A DNA stretch of 28,345 bases from Ruminococcaceae bacterium UBA1320 (lineage in GTDB: Bacteria > Bacillota > Clostridia > Oscillospirales > Ethanoligenentaceae). How positions within the stretch are numbered: position 1 is the first letter of the stretch; every line of letters begins with the position of its first letter. Below, in pieces: positions 1-8,085 of the stretch. The position numbers and the translations under genes are program-made. The DNA lies in contig DBTI01000192.1 of the NCBI GenBank assembly GCA_002306975.1, positions 1 to 28,345 of the forward strand, read 5' to 3'. A model generated the notes under the pieces. The model saw only the letters and a list, made by a program, of their open reading frames with translations. It ran no database searches and was not told the DNA's origin.

Positions 1-494
1 GATTCACCGGGTTTACCGGGCCTACTGGATTCACCGGGTTTACCGGGCCTACTGGCGATACTGGGCCTATTGGCACCAATGGGCTGTCGGAGTATGCATA
101 TATCTCTAATTTATCTGCGCAAAATGTCGCTTTAGAAAGCAGTATAACATTCGATACGAATGGGGTTATTGTTGGTACAATTGTCCATATAGCGGGTACT
201 TCCACAATAACGATTGGCAGTGATGGCAACTATGCAATCTGGTTTTATGCTGCGGGTGTAGAACCAAATCAATTTACCTTATTCCAAAATGATACTCCCG
301 TCCCCGGAAGTATCTATGGTTCAGGTGCCGGCACTCAAGGAAATCCGGGAATGGTAATTGTAACCGCCGCCGCTAACGATGTCTTGACTGTGCGAAATCA
401 CACAAGTACCGGTGCAATCACGTTACAGACATTGGCTGGTGGAACTCAGATAAATTCTAACGCCTCAATATTAATTCAAAAAATAAGCGCATAA
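1..494 (+). CDS. Collagen-like repeat protein, C-terminal part (5' end outside window)
   Basis: The frame is open from the window edge and ends at a TAA at 492-494. The first ~24 visible residues are Gly-X-Thr/Gly-X-Y triplets (GFTGFTGPT repeated, then GDTGPIGTNG). About 140 non-collagenous residues follow, rich in Thr, Ile, Val and Gly, with a beta-strand-like pattern. This is the architecture of BclA-like exosporium filament proteins: a collagen stalk with a C-terminal trimerising globular head of the C1q/TNF-like type. The head assignment rests on architecture and on the rhythm of the sequence (e.g. SDGNYAIWFYAAG), not on a search. Such proteins are usually displayed on the spore or cell surface. 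The N-terminus, any signal or anchoring motif and the number of repeats are not visible. The next gene follows 87 nt later on the same strand. Confidence 0.85.
   Translation, partial: FTGFTGPTGFTGFTGPTGDTGPIGTNGLSEYAYISNLSAQNVALESSITFDTNGVIVGTIVHIAGTSTITIGSDGNYAIWFYAAGVEPNQFTLFQNDTPVPGSIYGSGAGTQGNPGMVIVTAAANDVLTVRNHTSTGAITLQTLAGGTQINSNASILIQKISA
3..56 (+). repeat. 27-bp coding tandem repeat (collagen triplets), two copies visible
   Basis: Two tandem 27-bp units at 3-29 and 30-56 are identical except for the last base. Each encodes GFTGFTGPT. The array continues beyond the left window edge. Near-perfect nucleotide identity, not only protein identity, suggests recent expansion or homogenisation by slippage or recombination, as is common in collagen-like surface proteins. 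Confidence 0.9.
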
Positions 495-522
495 GAGGAA
501 AACACGTTTTATGCATATGTCA

Positions 523-549
523 ACAATATTCGACACTTTACATATATTA
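523..549 (+). promoter_or_regulatory. Possible sigma-K-like promoter upstream of the propeller gene
   Basis: CATATATTA at 541-549 fits the late mother-cell sigma-K -10 pattern CATAnnnTA, and an AC dinucleotide lies 16 bp upstream (523-524). The start codon is at 582. The -35 element is too short to be convincing, so this is only a candidate. It would fit a spore-surface role for the flanking genes. Confidence 0.2.
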
Positions 550-581
550 GTAGTGAAACATGCTTTATAGGGGGCTCTCTA

Positions 582-2108
582 ATGCCTGCTTTTGAAAAAT
601 TAACACCAACAAATGGGTTCGATTTCAAAAATCTCAATAATGCAAGACAGAATAACTATGCATGGTCCATGAGCGAATTGGGAGAATATATCTATGTAGG
701 AACCGGCAGAAATATCGTGTTTAACGTCATCAAATCAATCGAGCCAAACACTCAAATTCCCGCACTCATTCAACCAGATCCAGTGGACAATCTGGCTGAA
801 ATATGGAGATACAAAAAAGACGGAACACTTCCGTGGGAAAGAGTTTATAAAGCTCCGCCCGGTTCCGGCATCATCGGTTTCAGATTCATGATTAACGACA
901 GGCCTTTCGGGGGCAGCCCCTGCATATTCGCGGCGGCCTACGGGGCAACGGTTCAAATATTAAAAACCACCAATGGTGTTAACTGGTTTATACTTCCCGA
1001 CTCGGATATTTTGCAGGGAACTTCTTCGAGGGCGATGGTCACACAAAAGGGGAAAATATATCTTTCCACAATAAACGAACTCACTTCAACCTCGAATGCA
1101 ACACCATTGTTATACAGCAGTGTTGATCCTGAATTTTACCCTTGGGAACTTGTTATAGATGTTAACGCGCCGGGCTTTGATCCCGATAAGAACCCCAAAG
1201 GTGCAATAAGCAACATGGCCGTGTTTAACAACAGGATCTATGTTGCCACCAGTAACGAAACCGGAGCTCAGGTTTGGAGAACAAACGCTGATGTGCCAAA
1301 ACAAAATGACTGGACACTGATCGTTGATAATGGCTTTGGTGACCCCGCCAACACGCTCACCCTGAGTATAGGGGTATTTAAAGACTATCTTTATGTAGGC
1401 GCCTCGAAGCAATTACCATTGGCCTGGTTCATTCCGATGGGCTGTGATATCATCAGAATTGACAAGTATGATCGATGGCAGTTGGTGGTGGGCGGATTCC
1501 CATTCATCCCCGCAATCCCACCCTTCGGGCAAAAATACAAAAGCCTGTCGGGATTTGGTTCCGGATTCAACAACCCCTTTAACGTGTATGCCTGGCAGAT
1601 ACAGGAATACGCAGGGAAGCTGTATGTAAGCACTTTTGATGATTCCAGTAATATGGAAGTCATATTGGATACCCTTTTGGCAAACAGGCTTGCTTTATAT
1701 CAGCTTATCGGTGAGGCTGTAACTACTATACTAATTGAAATATACAAGAGCGTAGTAGAAATTCTAAGGCTGAGCAGATATCCCATTGGTTTTGACCTGT
1801 ATACGTCAGAAGACGGAGTTCATTTTAAAGCTGAAGTTCTCAACGGGCTTTTCAACCCAAATAACTACGGTGGAAGAATGCTCTTTGTAGACAGCAATAA
1901 AAATTTTTATCTTGGAACAGCCAACCCATTTCAGGGCTGTGAAGTTTGGAAAATGTGCAACGGTGATCCTTGGCCGATCAATCAAAATTATTATACAAGC
2001 TTGTGGAACGCCAGGAAAATATTAATCGACAAATACGATATAATCAAGAAAAACATGCCGGCTATCATGAGTTTCATGTCCAAAAGCAACTATCACAGAT
2101 TTATATGA
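582..2108 (+). CDS. Beta-propeller-like protein of unknown function
   Basis: 508 aa with no clear signal peptide. The start is ATG with an AGGGGG ribosome binding site about 7 nt upstream. Recurring strand motifs of the type 'YVGT', 'IYLST', 'IYVATSN', 'LYVGASK', 'LYVSTFD' and 'FYLGTAN' recur every ~50-90 residues. Each is followed by an 'evWr' or 'dG..W' stretch, which indicates a five- to seven-bladed propeller of the sialidase/Kelch-like kind. A helical segment at about residues 360-400, just before the last blades, breaks the pattern and could be an inserted hairpin or partner-binding arm. There is no catalytic motif that I recognise. It follows a collagen-like protein on the same strand and ends at a strong bidirectional terminator. 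A spore-surface role is possible by context only. Hypothetical protein. Confidence 0.8.
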   Translation: MPAFEKLTPTNGFDFKNLNNARQNNYAWSMSELGEYIYVGTGRNIVFNVIKSIEPNTQIPALIQPDPVDNLAEIWRYKKDGTLPWERVYKAPPGSGIIGFRFMINDRPFGGSPCIFAAAYGATVQILKTTNGVNWFILPDSDILQGTSSRAMVTQKGKIYLSTINELTSTSNATPLLYSSVDPEFYPWELVIDVNAPGFDPDKNPKGAISNMAVFNNRIYVATSNETGAQVWRTNADVPKQNDWTLIVDNGFGDPANTLTLSIGVFKDYLYVGASKQLPLAWFIPMGCDIIRIDKYDRWQLVVGGFPFIPAIPPFGQKYKSLSGFGSGFNNPFNVYAWQIQEYAGKLYVSTFDDSSNMEVILDTLLANRLALYQLIGEAVTTILIEIYKSVVEILRLSRYPIGFDLYTSEDGVHFKAEVLNGLFNPNNYGGRMLFVDSNKNFYLGTANPFQGCEVWKMCNGDPWPINQNYYTSLWNARKILIDKYDIIKKNMPAIMSFMSKSNYHRFI

Positions 2109-2170
2109 CATCAATAGGACACTTATTTATATAAAAAGCATGTAAATACTCTTTAAAGAGATGAATTCTA

Positions 2171-2219
2171 AAAAGCCGGGGTGACCAGCACTAAAGAAGT
2201 GTTGGTCGCCCCGGCTTTT
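2171..2219. terminator. Bidirectional intrinsic terminator
   Basis: A nearly perfect stem of about 18 bp (left arm starts AAGCCGGGG, right arm ends CCCCGGCTT) encloses a short loop. It is flanked by T/A runs on both sides. It lies between the convergent ends of the propeller gene (plus) and the OYE-type reductase (minus) and can serve both. Confidence 0.9.
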
Positions 2220-2251
2220 GCTGTAAAACTAAGTAATTAAAAACTTAAATC

Positions 2252-4201
2252 TTAAATATCTAAAGCGCCGTAATAACCGCCGTGAACTGCTTCCAACACT
2301 TTACCCACTTTAACGCAGTCTCCAATTTGGAAAAACCTTGGAGCGGCATAACGTAAAGCCTCGACAGCCGCTGAGTTTGATTTCATGCCGGCGGCAACAA
2401 AAATAGAATCTGCGGGAAACAAAACTTCATTTCCGTTTTCATCCACACACAGCAGACCTTCATCAGTGACAGCTTTCGCTTTTGTATTTAAATGCATTTT
2501 AACATGGCCTTTTCTCAGTGTCGCTTCCAAGGCGATTTTATGCATTTCCGATGTATCCGGGGCATAATCGTTTCTCATTTCCACAACGGTTACATCTTTT
2601 CCCATGCCGTCAAGATGAATCGCTGTTTCCGTACCGATTAATCCTCCGCCTAAAATAACAACTTTATCTCCGACAGCCGGCTTCGGTTTGTGAATCGCTT
2701 CTAATCCGACAACTTTGCTGCTGGTATCAATGCTCGGAATCGGAGGAACAACAGGTACCGCTCCCACTGCACACATGATCATATCCGCGTTTAATTCCCG
2801 AGCCAGCTCCGGCGTTAATTCGGTGTTCAAACGTACCTCTACGTTTGTTTCAGCCAATCTCTTTGCCAGTAACTGAGTGTAGTTATATAAGTCCTGTTTA
2901 AAGGGAACATATTCTTCACAAAGCAGCTGACCGCCTAAACGGTTATTTTTTTCAAATAAAATAACCTGATGTCCGCGGGCTGAGGCCTGCAAAGCCGCTG
3001 TCATACCGGCAGGGCCGCCGCCGGCAATCAATACCTTTTCCGGTGTTGTCGGAGCAAAAGCGCTTTCATGCTCCCGTTCTCTGCCAATCATCGGGTTTAA
3101 CGCACAAACGGTTGTGCGTGTGGACATATAAGCGCCAAAGCAGCTAAAGCAACGGCAGCATTTGGTAATATCGCCTTTTCTGCCGGTTAACGCTTTTTCA
3201 GGGAAAAATGGGTCGGCCATTAATTGGCGGCACATTTCAACAATGTCAGCTTTACCGCTTGCAATGATCTCTTCCATCATATCAGGATCATTTAATCCAC
3301 CTAATGTAGCGACCGGAGTTTTGACATGCTTCTTGATTTCTGCTGCCAAATGAACGTTGCATCCGTGTTCTATAAAGATAGAGGGGTGCGTAATAACAAA
3401 AGCGTCTCTGTTTTCATGAACACCGGCGGACACATGAATTAAGTCTACTTTGCCGTCTAACGCTTCAGCGATTTTGACACCATAGTCGATGTCATAGCCG
3501 CCATCAGTATATTCCGCACCGCTCATGCGAAATTCAATTGGAAAATTAGGTCCGACCGCTTCACGAATCTTTTCGACACATAACAACGGGAAACGCATTC
3601 TGTTTTCGAAGCTTCCACCCCATTTGTCAGTCCTCTTATTCGTGTTGGGAGACATAAATTGACACAGCAGCCATCCATGACCGCCATGAACCAATACCAT
3701 ATCAAGACCGGCTTCTTTAACCAAGGCTGCCGCCTTACCGAAACAATTGGCAATTTCAAGGATTAAGTCTTCCGACATTTCAAAAACATGCGTACCGTCC
3801 GGCCAGACTTCATCAATAGGGCCGTAACGCTTGGAAATTCCGCCCGATTGGCTGCGGTTACCTGCATATTTGCCGCCATGTGATAATTCCATAGAAGCAA
3901 CGCAGTTATGGCGATGGATCATGCTGGCTAATTCGGTTAATGACGGTAAACTCATACGGGTATCCAAGTGAATATGTTTTGTATGGGATTTTCCCGTAGC
4001 GCAATGGACAACGCCTTCGCTGACGGTAACCGCCGCAGCTCCGCCTTTTGCCCGCAGACCATAAAAAGCAATGTTATCCCTTGTCAGGTTTTCGTCGGGC
4101 CCGATTTCGGGAAGAGAAATTGGAGCGCCCACCATACGATTTTTCAATGTTAATCCGGCGATTTTAATCGGGCTGCCCAAATGTGGATAATAAGGATTCA
4201 T
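2252..4201 (-). CDS. OYE-family NAD(P)H:flavin oxidoreductase with Fe-S and FAD domains (2,4-dienoyl-CoA reductase / BaiCD-BaiH type)
   Basis: 649 aa, the full length of the FadH/enoate reductase/TMADH family. Residues 1-340 form a flavin-binding TIM barrel with the HGGHGWLL...QF.SP..N.RTD.WGGS.ENR.RF signature (H172, H175, W177). A four-Cys cluster motif follows (C348, C351, C354, C366), then an FAD-binding GGGPAG at 394-399 and a second dinucleotide fold with GGGLIG. Members use NAD(P)H to reduce activated C=C bonds, passing electrons through FAD, 4Fe-4S and FMN. The position of the usual catalytic Tyr of the HxxNGY motif is Trp here, and cluster spacing is CxxCxxC-x11-C, closer to trimethylamine dehydrogenase than to FadH. 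It starts 12 nt after the dehydrogenase stop; its AGGAG site overlaps that stop codon, so the two genes are translationally close. The substrate is unknown: an unsaturated acid, enone or bile-acid-like compound is possible. Confidence 0.93.
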   Translation of the reverse strand: MNPYYPHLGSPIKIAGLTLKNRMVGAPISLPEIGPDENLTRDNIAFYGLRAKGGAAAVTVSEGVVHCATGKSHTKHIHLDTRMSLPSLTELASMIHRHNCVASMELSHGGKYAGNRSQSGGISKRYGPIDEVWPDGTHVFEMSEDLILEIANCFGKAAALVKEAGLDMVLVHGGHGWLLCQFMSPNTNKRTDKWGGSFENRMRFPLLCVEKIREAVGPNFPIEFRMSGAEYTDGGYDIDYGVKIAEALDGKVDLIHVSAGVHENRDAFVITHPSIFIEHGCNVHLAAEIKKHVKTPVATLGGLNDPDMMEEIIASGKADIVEMCRQLMADPFFPEKALTGRKGDITKCCRCFSCFGAYMSTRTTVCALNPMIGREREHESAFAPTTPEKVLIAGGGPAGMTAALQASARGHQVILFEKNNRLGGQLLCEEYVPFKQDLYNYTQLLAKRLAETNVEVRLNTELTPELARELNADMIMCAVGAVPVVPPIPSIDTSSKVVGLEAIHKPKPAVGDKVVILGGGLIGTETAIHLDGMGKDVTVVEMRNDYAPDTSEMHKIALEATLRKGHVKMHLNTKAKAVTDEGLLCVDENGNEVLFPADSIFVAAGMKSNSAAVEALRYAAPRFFQIGDCVKVGKVLEAVHGGYYGALDI

Positions 4202-4213
4202 TATTGCTGTCTC

Positions 4214-5311
4214 CTATTCTTTCATCTTCAATATTGCTTTGACGACTTTACCTTTATGGGTGTCTTCAAATGCCTGATTAATATCTTTGAAATCATAGTA
4301 AGTAATCATTTTATCAAACGGGAACATACCCTTTTTATAATATTCCAACAGTTTAGGAATAAAGATTTGCGGGATAGAACAGCCCTCAACCAATCCTACC
4401 AGTTTCTTGCCTAATCCCATCAATTCACTTTCTACATGAATTGTAAGTTCCTGCGTAGCACCCAGAACAACACATGTGCCTAAACTGCGTGTGCAGTTTA
4501 ACGATTGTCTGACACATGCCCCGATGCCTGTGCAGTCAATGGCATAATTTGTTCCGATACGGGTTAATTTCTTAACCTCGTCAATGACGCTTTCAACCTT
4601 TTTGCCGTTGATTATATCGGTTGCGCCCAATTCTTTAGCCATTTCCAATCGGGAATCCACAACATCACAAGCAATAATCGTTGCGCATCCGGCAATTTTT
4701 GCCGCCATTACAGCGCTTAATCCTACCGGACCGCATCCGGTAATGAGAATAGAACTTGCAGGATCAGGTTTTAAATAATTTAAAACTGCTCCAGCGCCTG
4801 TTTGTATACCGCATCCCAAAGGACCAACCAAAGCTAAATCCAGACCATCCGGTACAGAAATCAAGTTATTCACATGAACGACCGAATATGTCGCGAATGC
4901 GCTTTGACCAAAGAATGAGGACACTTCTTCGCCATTGTAATGAAGACGTTTTGTTCCATCGAATTGTTTCCCTGAGAAATTTAAATCGCGGTTTTCTTCG
5001 CATCCATAAGGATGACCGGAACGGCATGCTTCACAGGTGCCGCAATATCCATAAGAAAAACCAACACGGTCTCCCTTTTTAAAATTGGTAACACCCGGGC
5101 CTACTTCTTCAACCACACCGCAGCCCTCATGCCCGAATACCGCCGGCAACGGTACGGGTATAATTTGCTGACGCGCAACGTCATCCGTATGGCAAACACC
5201 ACAAGCTGTGACTTTAACTAATACTTCATTAAGTTTCGGAGCATCTAATTCTAGTTCTTTAATTTGAAATGGCTGTCCTTTTTCTAAAACAACTGCTGCT
5301 TCAATTTTCAT
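4214..5311 (-). CDS. Zinc-dependent NAD-linked alcohol dehydrogenase, aryl/benzyl alcohol dehydrogenase type
   Basis: 365 aa medium-chain dehydrogenase. Catalytic zinc ligands are C40 (GVCHTD), H61 (GHEGCG) and C167 (LGCGIQTG). Structural zinc ligands are C90, C93, C96 and C104. The Rossmann motif GCGPVG is followed by an acidic residue (ACD), which favours NAD over NADP. The phrase 'PLGCGIQTGAGAVLN' is characteristic of the XylB/benzyl alcohol dehydrogenase branch. It should interconvert an alcohol, possibly aromatic or allylic, with its aldehyde or ketone. An AGAGGGGG ribosome binding site precedes the ATG. It is the first gene of the operon with the OYE-type reductase and is divergent from a LysR regulator. 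Together, the pair could oxidise an unsaturated alcohol and then reduce its conjugated C=C bond, or the reverse, as an electron sink. Confidence 0.93.
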   Translation of the reverse strand: MKIEAAVVLEKGQPFQIKELELDAPKLNEVLVKVTACGVCHTDDVARQQIIPVPLPAVFGHEGCGVVEEVGPGVTNFKKGDRVGFSYGYCGTCEACRSGHPYGCEENRDLNFSGKQFDGTKRLHYNGEEVSSFFGQSAFATYSVVHVNNLISVPDGLDLALVGPLGCGIQTGAGAVLNYLKPDPASSILITGCGPVGLSAVMAAKIAGCATIIACDVVDSRLEMAKELGATDIINGKKVESVIDEVKKLTRIGTNYAIDCTGIGACVRQSLNCTRSLGTCVVLGATQELTIHVESELMGLGKKLVGLVEGCSIPQIFIPKLLEYYKKGMFPFDKMITYYDFKDINQAFEDTHKGKVVKAILKMKE

Positions 5312-5344
5312 TTTTATACCCCCTCTTATAGCAATTTTAAAAAA

Positions 5345-5400
5345 GAAGAGGAATTGTTTTTGTTTCTCTCCGCCTCTGGCGGGGCGAAAAATCCCCTGAT
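5345..5400. repeat. Member of dispersed hairpin-repeat family (copy A)
   Basis: GAAGAGGAATT (5345-5355) and TTTTTGTTTCTCT (5357-5369) are followed by a CCGCC-TCT-GGCGG hairpin (5370-5382). The same two blocks recur at 27484-27511, separated by 4 nt there instead of 1. Related sequences occur at 14584 and 26085. The copy lies between the divergent dehydrogenase and LysR genes, in the 5' leader of the former. Confidence 0.55.
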
Positions 5401-5456
5401 TTTCCTTTTTAAAAATATAACTGCTATAATGATTTTAATATACCTTAAACGGACTC

Positions 5457-5485
5457 TTGACATCAATTTCGAATCATTATATAAT
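5457..5485 (+). promoter_or_regulatory. Consensus sigma-A promoter of the LysR gene
   Basis: TTGACA (5457-5462), 17-bp spacer, TATAAT (5480-5485): a perfect match to the vegetative consensus, 20-29 bp before the LysR start. The divergent dehydrogenase has no equally good promoter on the other strand, which fits activator-dependent expression. Confidence 0.8.
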
Positions 5486-5504
5486 CAATTCAAAAATGGA
5501 ATAG

Positions 5505-6401
5505 GTGAGGTATTTGACTGAGGATCAGTTAAGATATTTTATAACAATCGTAGATACAGGCAGTTATATGGAAACTGCTTTGGAATTAAATATTGCTCAA
5601 TCTTCTATTAGCAAGCAAATACAGGCTTTGGAGCGTGAACTGGGTGTTCAGCTCTTTAACCGTCAGCGCAGACGCATAGAATTAACGGATGAGGGCAAAC
5701 AATTATTGCCACAGGCGAGACATATATTAGAAGAAATCCACCGTTTGACTAATATGGCACAAAAATTACAGCCCGGTTATAAAGATACTTTGAGCATACT
5801 GACTTTGCCTGTAATGGGTTATTTTGGTTTTTCTGTTCCATTCTGCCGATTTGAATTAGAGAACCCTTCTATCCAGATCAATCTCATCGAGCTGGAAGAG
5901 CCGCAATTATTTCGCAGGTTGCTCAGTAACAGCTTTGATATTGCCTTGACCTATTGGCCTGAAAATAATCTTGCGATTAGTAAAAATCTTTTTGTTCCGA
6001 TTTCAGCAGATGAAATTGTTTTAGCTGTTCATAAGGACAATCCTTTAGCTAAATTAGATCATGTTACCCCGGAAGAGTTAAAAAATACTCCGCTTATGCT
6101 AATGGAAACCTACACTTGTGTATCCAGCTTATGTATGGCCTTTTTTGAAGAACATGATCTTGTCCCCGATATTATATTCAGAGGAAGACCCGAAACTATT
6201 TTCGGGGGTGTGGAAGCCAAACACGGCGCTGCTTTAATCACACGTAAACAAGCCAGTTATTTATTAGCGAACAATGTAGTCTTAATACCTGTTTTGCCCA
6301 GTATTACCACTGTGCTGGGTGCGGTCGTCAGTAAACACAGCCAATCTGATCCTAAAGTTAAAGAACTAATCGAGATGTTAAAGGTCAGGAACAACGGTTA
6401 A
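5505..6401 (+). CDS. LysR-family transcriptional regulator
   Basis: 298 aa from a GTG at 5505. A TTG at 5514 gives the more typical start (MTEDQLRYF) and is better placed for the AGGTGAGG site at 5503-5510, so the true protein may be 295 aa. Residues 1-60 form the winged HTH (ALELNIAQSSISKQIQALERELGVQLFNR split over the recognition helix). The remaining ~210 residues form the two-lobed effector-binding domain. It is divergently transcribed from the alcohol dehydrogenase/OYE operon, the usual layout when a LysR protein activates its neighbours in response to their substrate. Its own promoter is a strong consensus one, so it is probably made constitutively. Effector not predictable. Confidence 0.93.
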   Translation: MRYLTEDQLRYFITIVDTGSYMETALELNIAQSSISKQIQALERELGVQLFNRQRRRIELTDEGKQLLPQARHILEEIHRLTNMAQKLQPGYKDTLSILTLPVMGYFGFSVPFCRFELENPSIQINLIELEEPQLFRRLLSNSFDIALTYWPENNLAISKNLFVPISADEIVLAVHKDNPLAKLDHVTPEELKNTPLMLMETYTCVSSLCMAFFEEHDLVPDIIFRGRPETIFGGVEAKHGAALITRKQASYLLANNVVLIPVLPSITTVLGAVVSKHSQSDPKVKELIEMLKVRNNG

Positions 6402-6445
6402 TGAAAAGCGGCACAAGCCTAATTTCATAAGTAATTCTTGTGGGC

Positions 6446-6494
6446 ATAACAGCTCCTTAAACAGTATTAAAAATACCATTTAAGGAGCTGTTAT
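6446..6494 (+). terminator. Hairpin after LysR gene
   Basis: ATAACAGCTCCTTAAA (6446-6461) pairs with its complement at 6479-6493, with an inner GTATT/AATAC stem. The T tract is modest (CTTATA), so termination efficiency is uncertain, but the long stem 45 nt after the stop suits a terminator. Confidence 0.65.
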
Positions 6495-6599
6495 CTTATA
6501 AAATATGAATAAGCCGATTGACCTGTTGGGCGTATCGCAGTATCTAAAAGGGGAAGTGCTCTTTTATTTGTTTTTTCGAGCATAGAAATTGTTAATTTG

Positions 6600-6628
6600 T
6601 TGTATTATTATTACTATTATGGTATGAT
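6600..6628 (+). promoter_or_regulatory. Promoter of lipoprotein gene
   Basis: TTGTAT (6600-6605), 17-bp spacer, TATGAT (6623-6628), 43 nt before the start codon. A reasonable but not perfect sigma-A match. Confidence 0.5.
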
Positions 6629-6671
6629 ATTGGTGCAATAACCGATTTGATGGAATTGGGGATATGTACAT

Positions 6672-7262
6672 ATGAAAAAGTTTTCAGTTGTTTTGGCCGG
6701 TGTAATATTGCTCTCGTTTTTACTTTCCGGCTGCAGCGCGTTATTGCCTGGCAAGTCATCCTCAAGTCAACAAGCAGCAACGGTTCTTGTAAAAAGCGAT
6801 GACGGCACCATGTCGCTATCCGTTCCAAAAGCATGGAATACGAGTGATAAGGATTTAGCTGATTTAGGAGAAATCGGGGTTTCAAACGACATACAAGACC
6901 TGTATATAGTAGCGGGTAAAAAACCAAAGTCGGATTTTAAAAAAGGCTATACAATAAGTGATTACATGACCGTCGTAGTCGAAGGTATGAACAAAACACT
7001 TGAAAATCCGAAAAGCGGTAAAATTTCAAAATTAAAAATTAATGGCAGCAATACTCTTTCCGTCGAAATCAGCGGTATATACCAAAACATAAATTTAGTA
7101 TATTGGTATTATATTATTGATGGGAAGGAAAACTTCTATGAGGCATATGGCTGGACAACCAACAGCAAAGCTAAGACAAACGAGCCCACAATAAATAATA
7201 TTATTAAGTCCTTTAAAGCAAACGAACAAACTGCTTTATCTGAAAACGGCAAAGCCGCTTAA
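6672..7262 (+). CDS. Secreted lipoprotein of unknown function, PsbP/Mog1-like fold possible
   Basis: 196 aa. A positively charged N-terminus, a hydrophobic stretch and the lipobox LLSGC (Cys21) mark a type II signal peptide, so the mature protein is lipid-anchored outside the membrane. A Ser/Gln-rich linker (about 22-38) precedes a domain of ~140 residues that starts 'TMSLSVPKAWNT' and ends 'NNIIKSF'. That pattern (short strand, Pro-Lys-Ala-Trp, then alternating strands with a C-terminal helix) resembles PsbP/DUF1795-like domains of Gram-positive lipoproteins. No catalytic residues are evident. It is monocistronic, with its own promoter and terminator. Confidence 0.8.
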   Translation: MKKFSVVLAGVILLSFLLSGCSALLPGKSSSSQQAATVLVKSDDGTMSLSVPKAWNTSDKDLADLGEIGVSNDIQDLYIVAGKKPKSDFKKGYTISDYMTVVVEGMNKTLENPKSGKISKLKINGSNTLSVEISGIYQNINLVYWYYIIDGKENFYEAYGWTTNSKAKTNEPTINNIIKSFKANEQTALSENGKAA

Positions 7263-7295
7263 ATCAAGCGTCTATACCCTGAAAAGTGAAAAATT

Positions 7296-7333
7296 AAAGC
7301 TATGCTGCTTATAATAAAGCCGCATAGCTTTTT
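7296..7333 (+). terminator. Intrinsic terminator of lipoprotein gene
   Basis: AAAGCTATGC (7296-7305) pairs with GCATAGCTTT, followed by a short T tract, 35 nt after the stop codon. Confidence 0.85.
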
Positions 7334-7435
7334 GGTTAGCCTGTTATAGACAATTTCACCTGTTCGTTTTATCGATATCTATACTATGTTATAATTGTTT
7401 ACAGTTTTACTTATGCTGCATAAGGAGATGTTTTT

Positions 7436-8071
7436 GTGATAGAAAAGACCTCATATGCTCTGGGAAGAAATGATGAAGAACCAAATATTGCTTTGGCAGA
7501 GGAACTGTATATAACAAAAAACGCAGAGGGCATAAAAGAAATCGTGCATTACTTATATGACAGCAATCAACTTTTAGCAAATGATTGTATCAAGATTCTT
7601 TATGAAATAGGGGAAAGAAAACCCGGATTGATTTCAGAATATGTTTTGGATTTTATCCATATTTTGAAATCAAAAAACAACAGACTTGTTTGGGGCGGCA
7701 TGACGGCCCTAGCTAAAATCGCATCATTAAAAGCAAAAGAAATATTTGAACATATCGACACAGTCTTCTATGCATATGAAAACGGGAGCGTTATTACCCG
7801 GGACAACAGCATCAGTGTGTTTGCCGAAGTAGCAAGGGCAGATAAAAAGTATTCGGATATAATGTTTCAAAAAATAAACAGTCATTTAGAATCATGCCGA
7901 TCAAGAGAAGTTGCACAGCATGCCGAAAGAGCATTCGTTTGTGTAAATAAAGATAATTGCAAAGAATTTATGTCTGTATTATTAAAAAGACATGAGGATT
8001 TAAACGACGCACAAAAGAAGAGAGTTGGCCGATTAATAAAGAGAATTGAGAATGGAAAATTTGACGGCTAA
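7436..8071 (+). CDS. HEAT-repeat-like alpha-helical protein, function unknown
   Basis: 211 aa from a GTG with a strong AAGGAGAT site 6-7 nt upstream; a TATAAT box lies at 7390-7395. The whole protein is predicted helical in paired units of ~35-40 residues ('LLANDCIKILYEIGERKPGL', 'RLVWGGMTALAKIASLKAKE', 'ITRDNSISVFAEVARADKKY', 'AQHAERAFVCVNKDNC'). This is the pattern of HEAT/ARM solenoids, which usually act as protein-binding scaffolds. No catalytic motif, signal peptide or membrane segment is visible. It is monocistronic and convergent with the HxlR gene. Confidence 0.8.
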   Translation: MIEKTSYALGRNDEEPNIALAEELYITKNAEGIKEIVHYLYDSNQLLANDCIKILYEIGERKPGLISEYVLDFIHILKSKNNRLVWGGMTALAKIASLKAKEIFEHIDTVFYAYENGSVITRDNSISVFAEVARADKKYSDIMFQKINSHLESCRSREVAQHAERAFVCVNKDNCKEFMSVLLKRHEDLNDAQKKRVGRLIKRIENGKFDG

Positions 8072-8085
8072 AATTTTATGGTAAG

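Noticed and set aside
1..56. Short tandem repeats at the window start as a CRISPR array
   Set aside because: The units are contiguous 27-bp coding repeats without spacers and encode Gly-X-Thr collagen triplets in frame.
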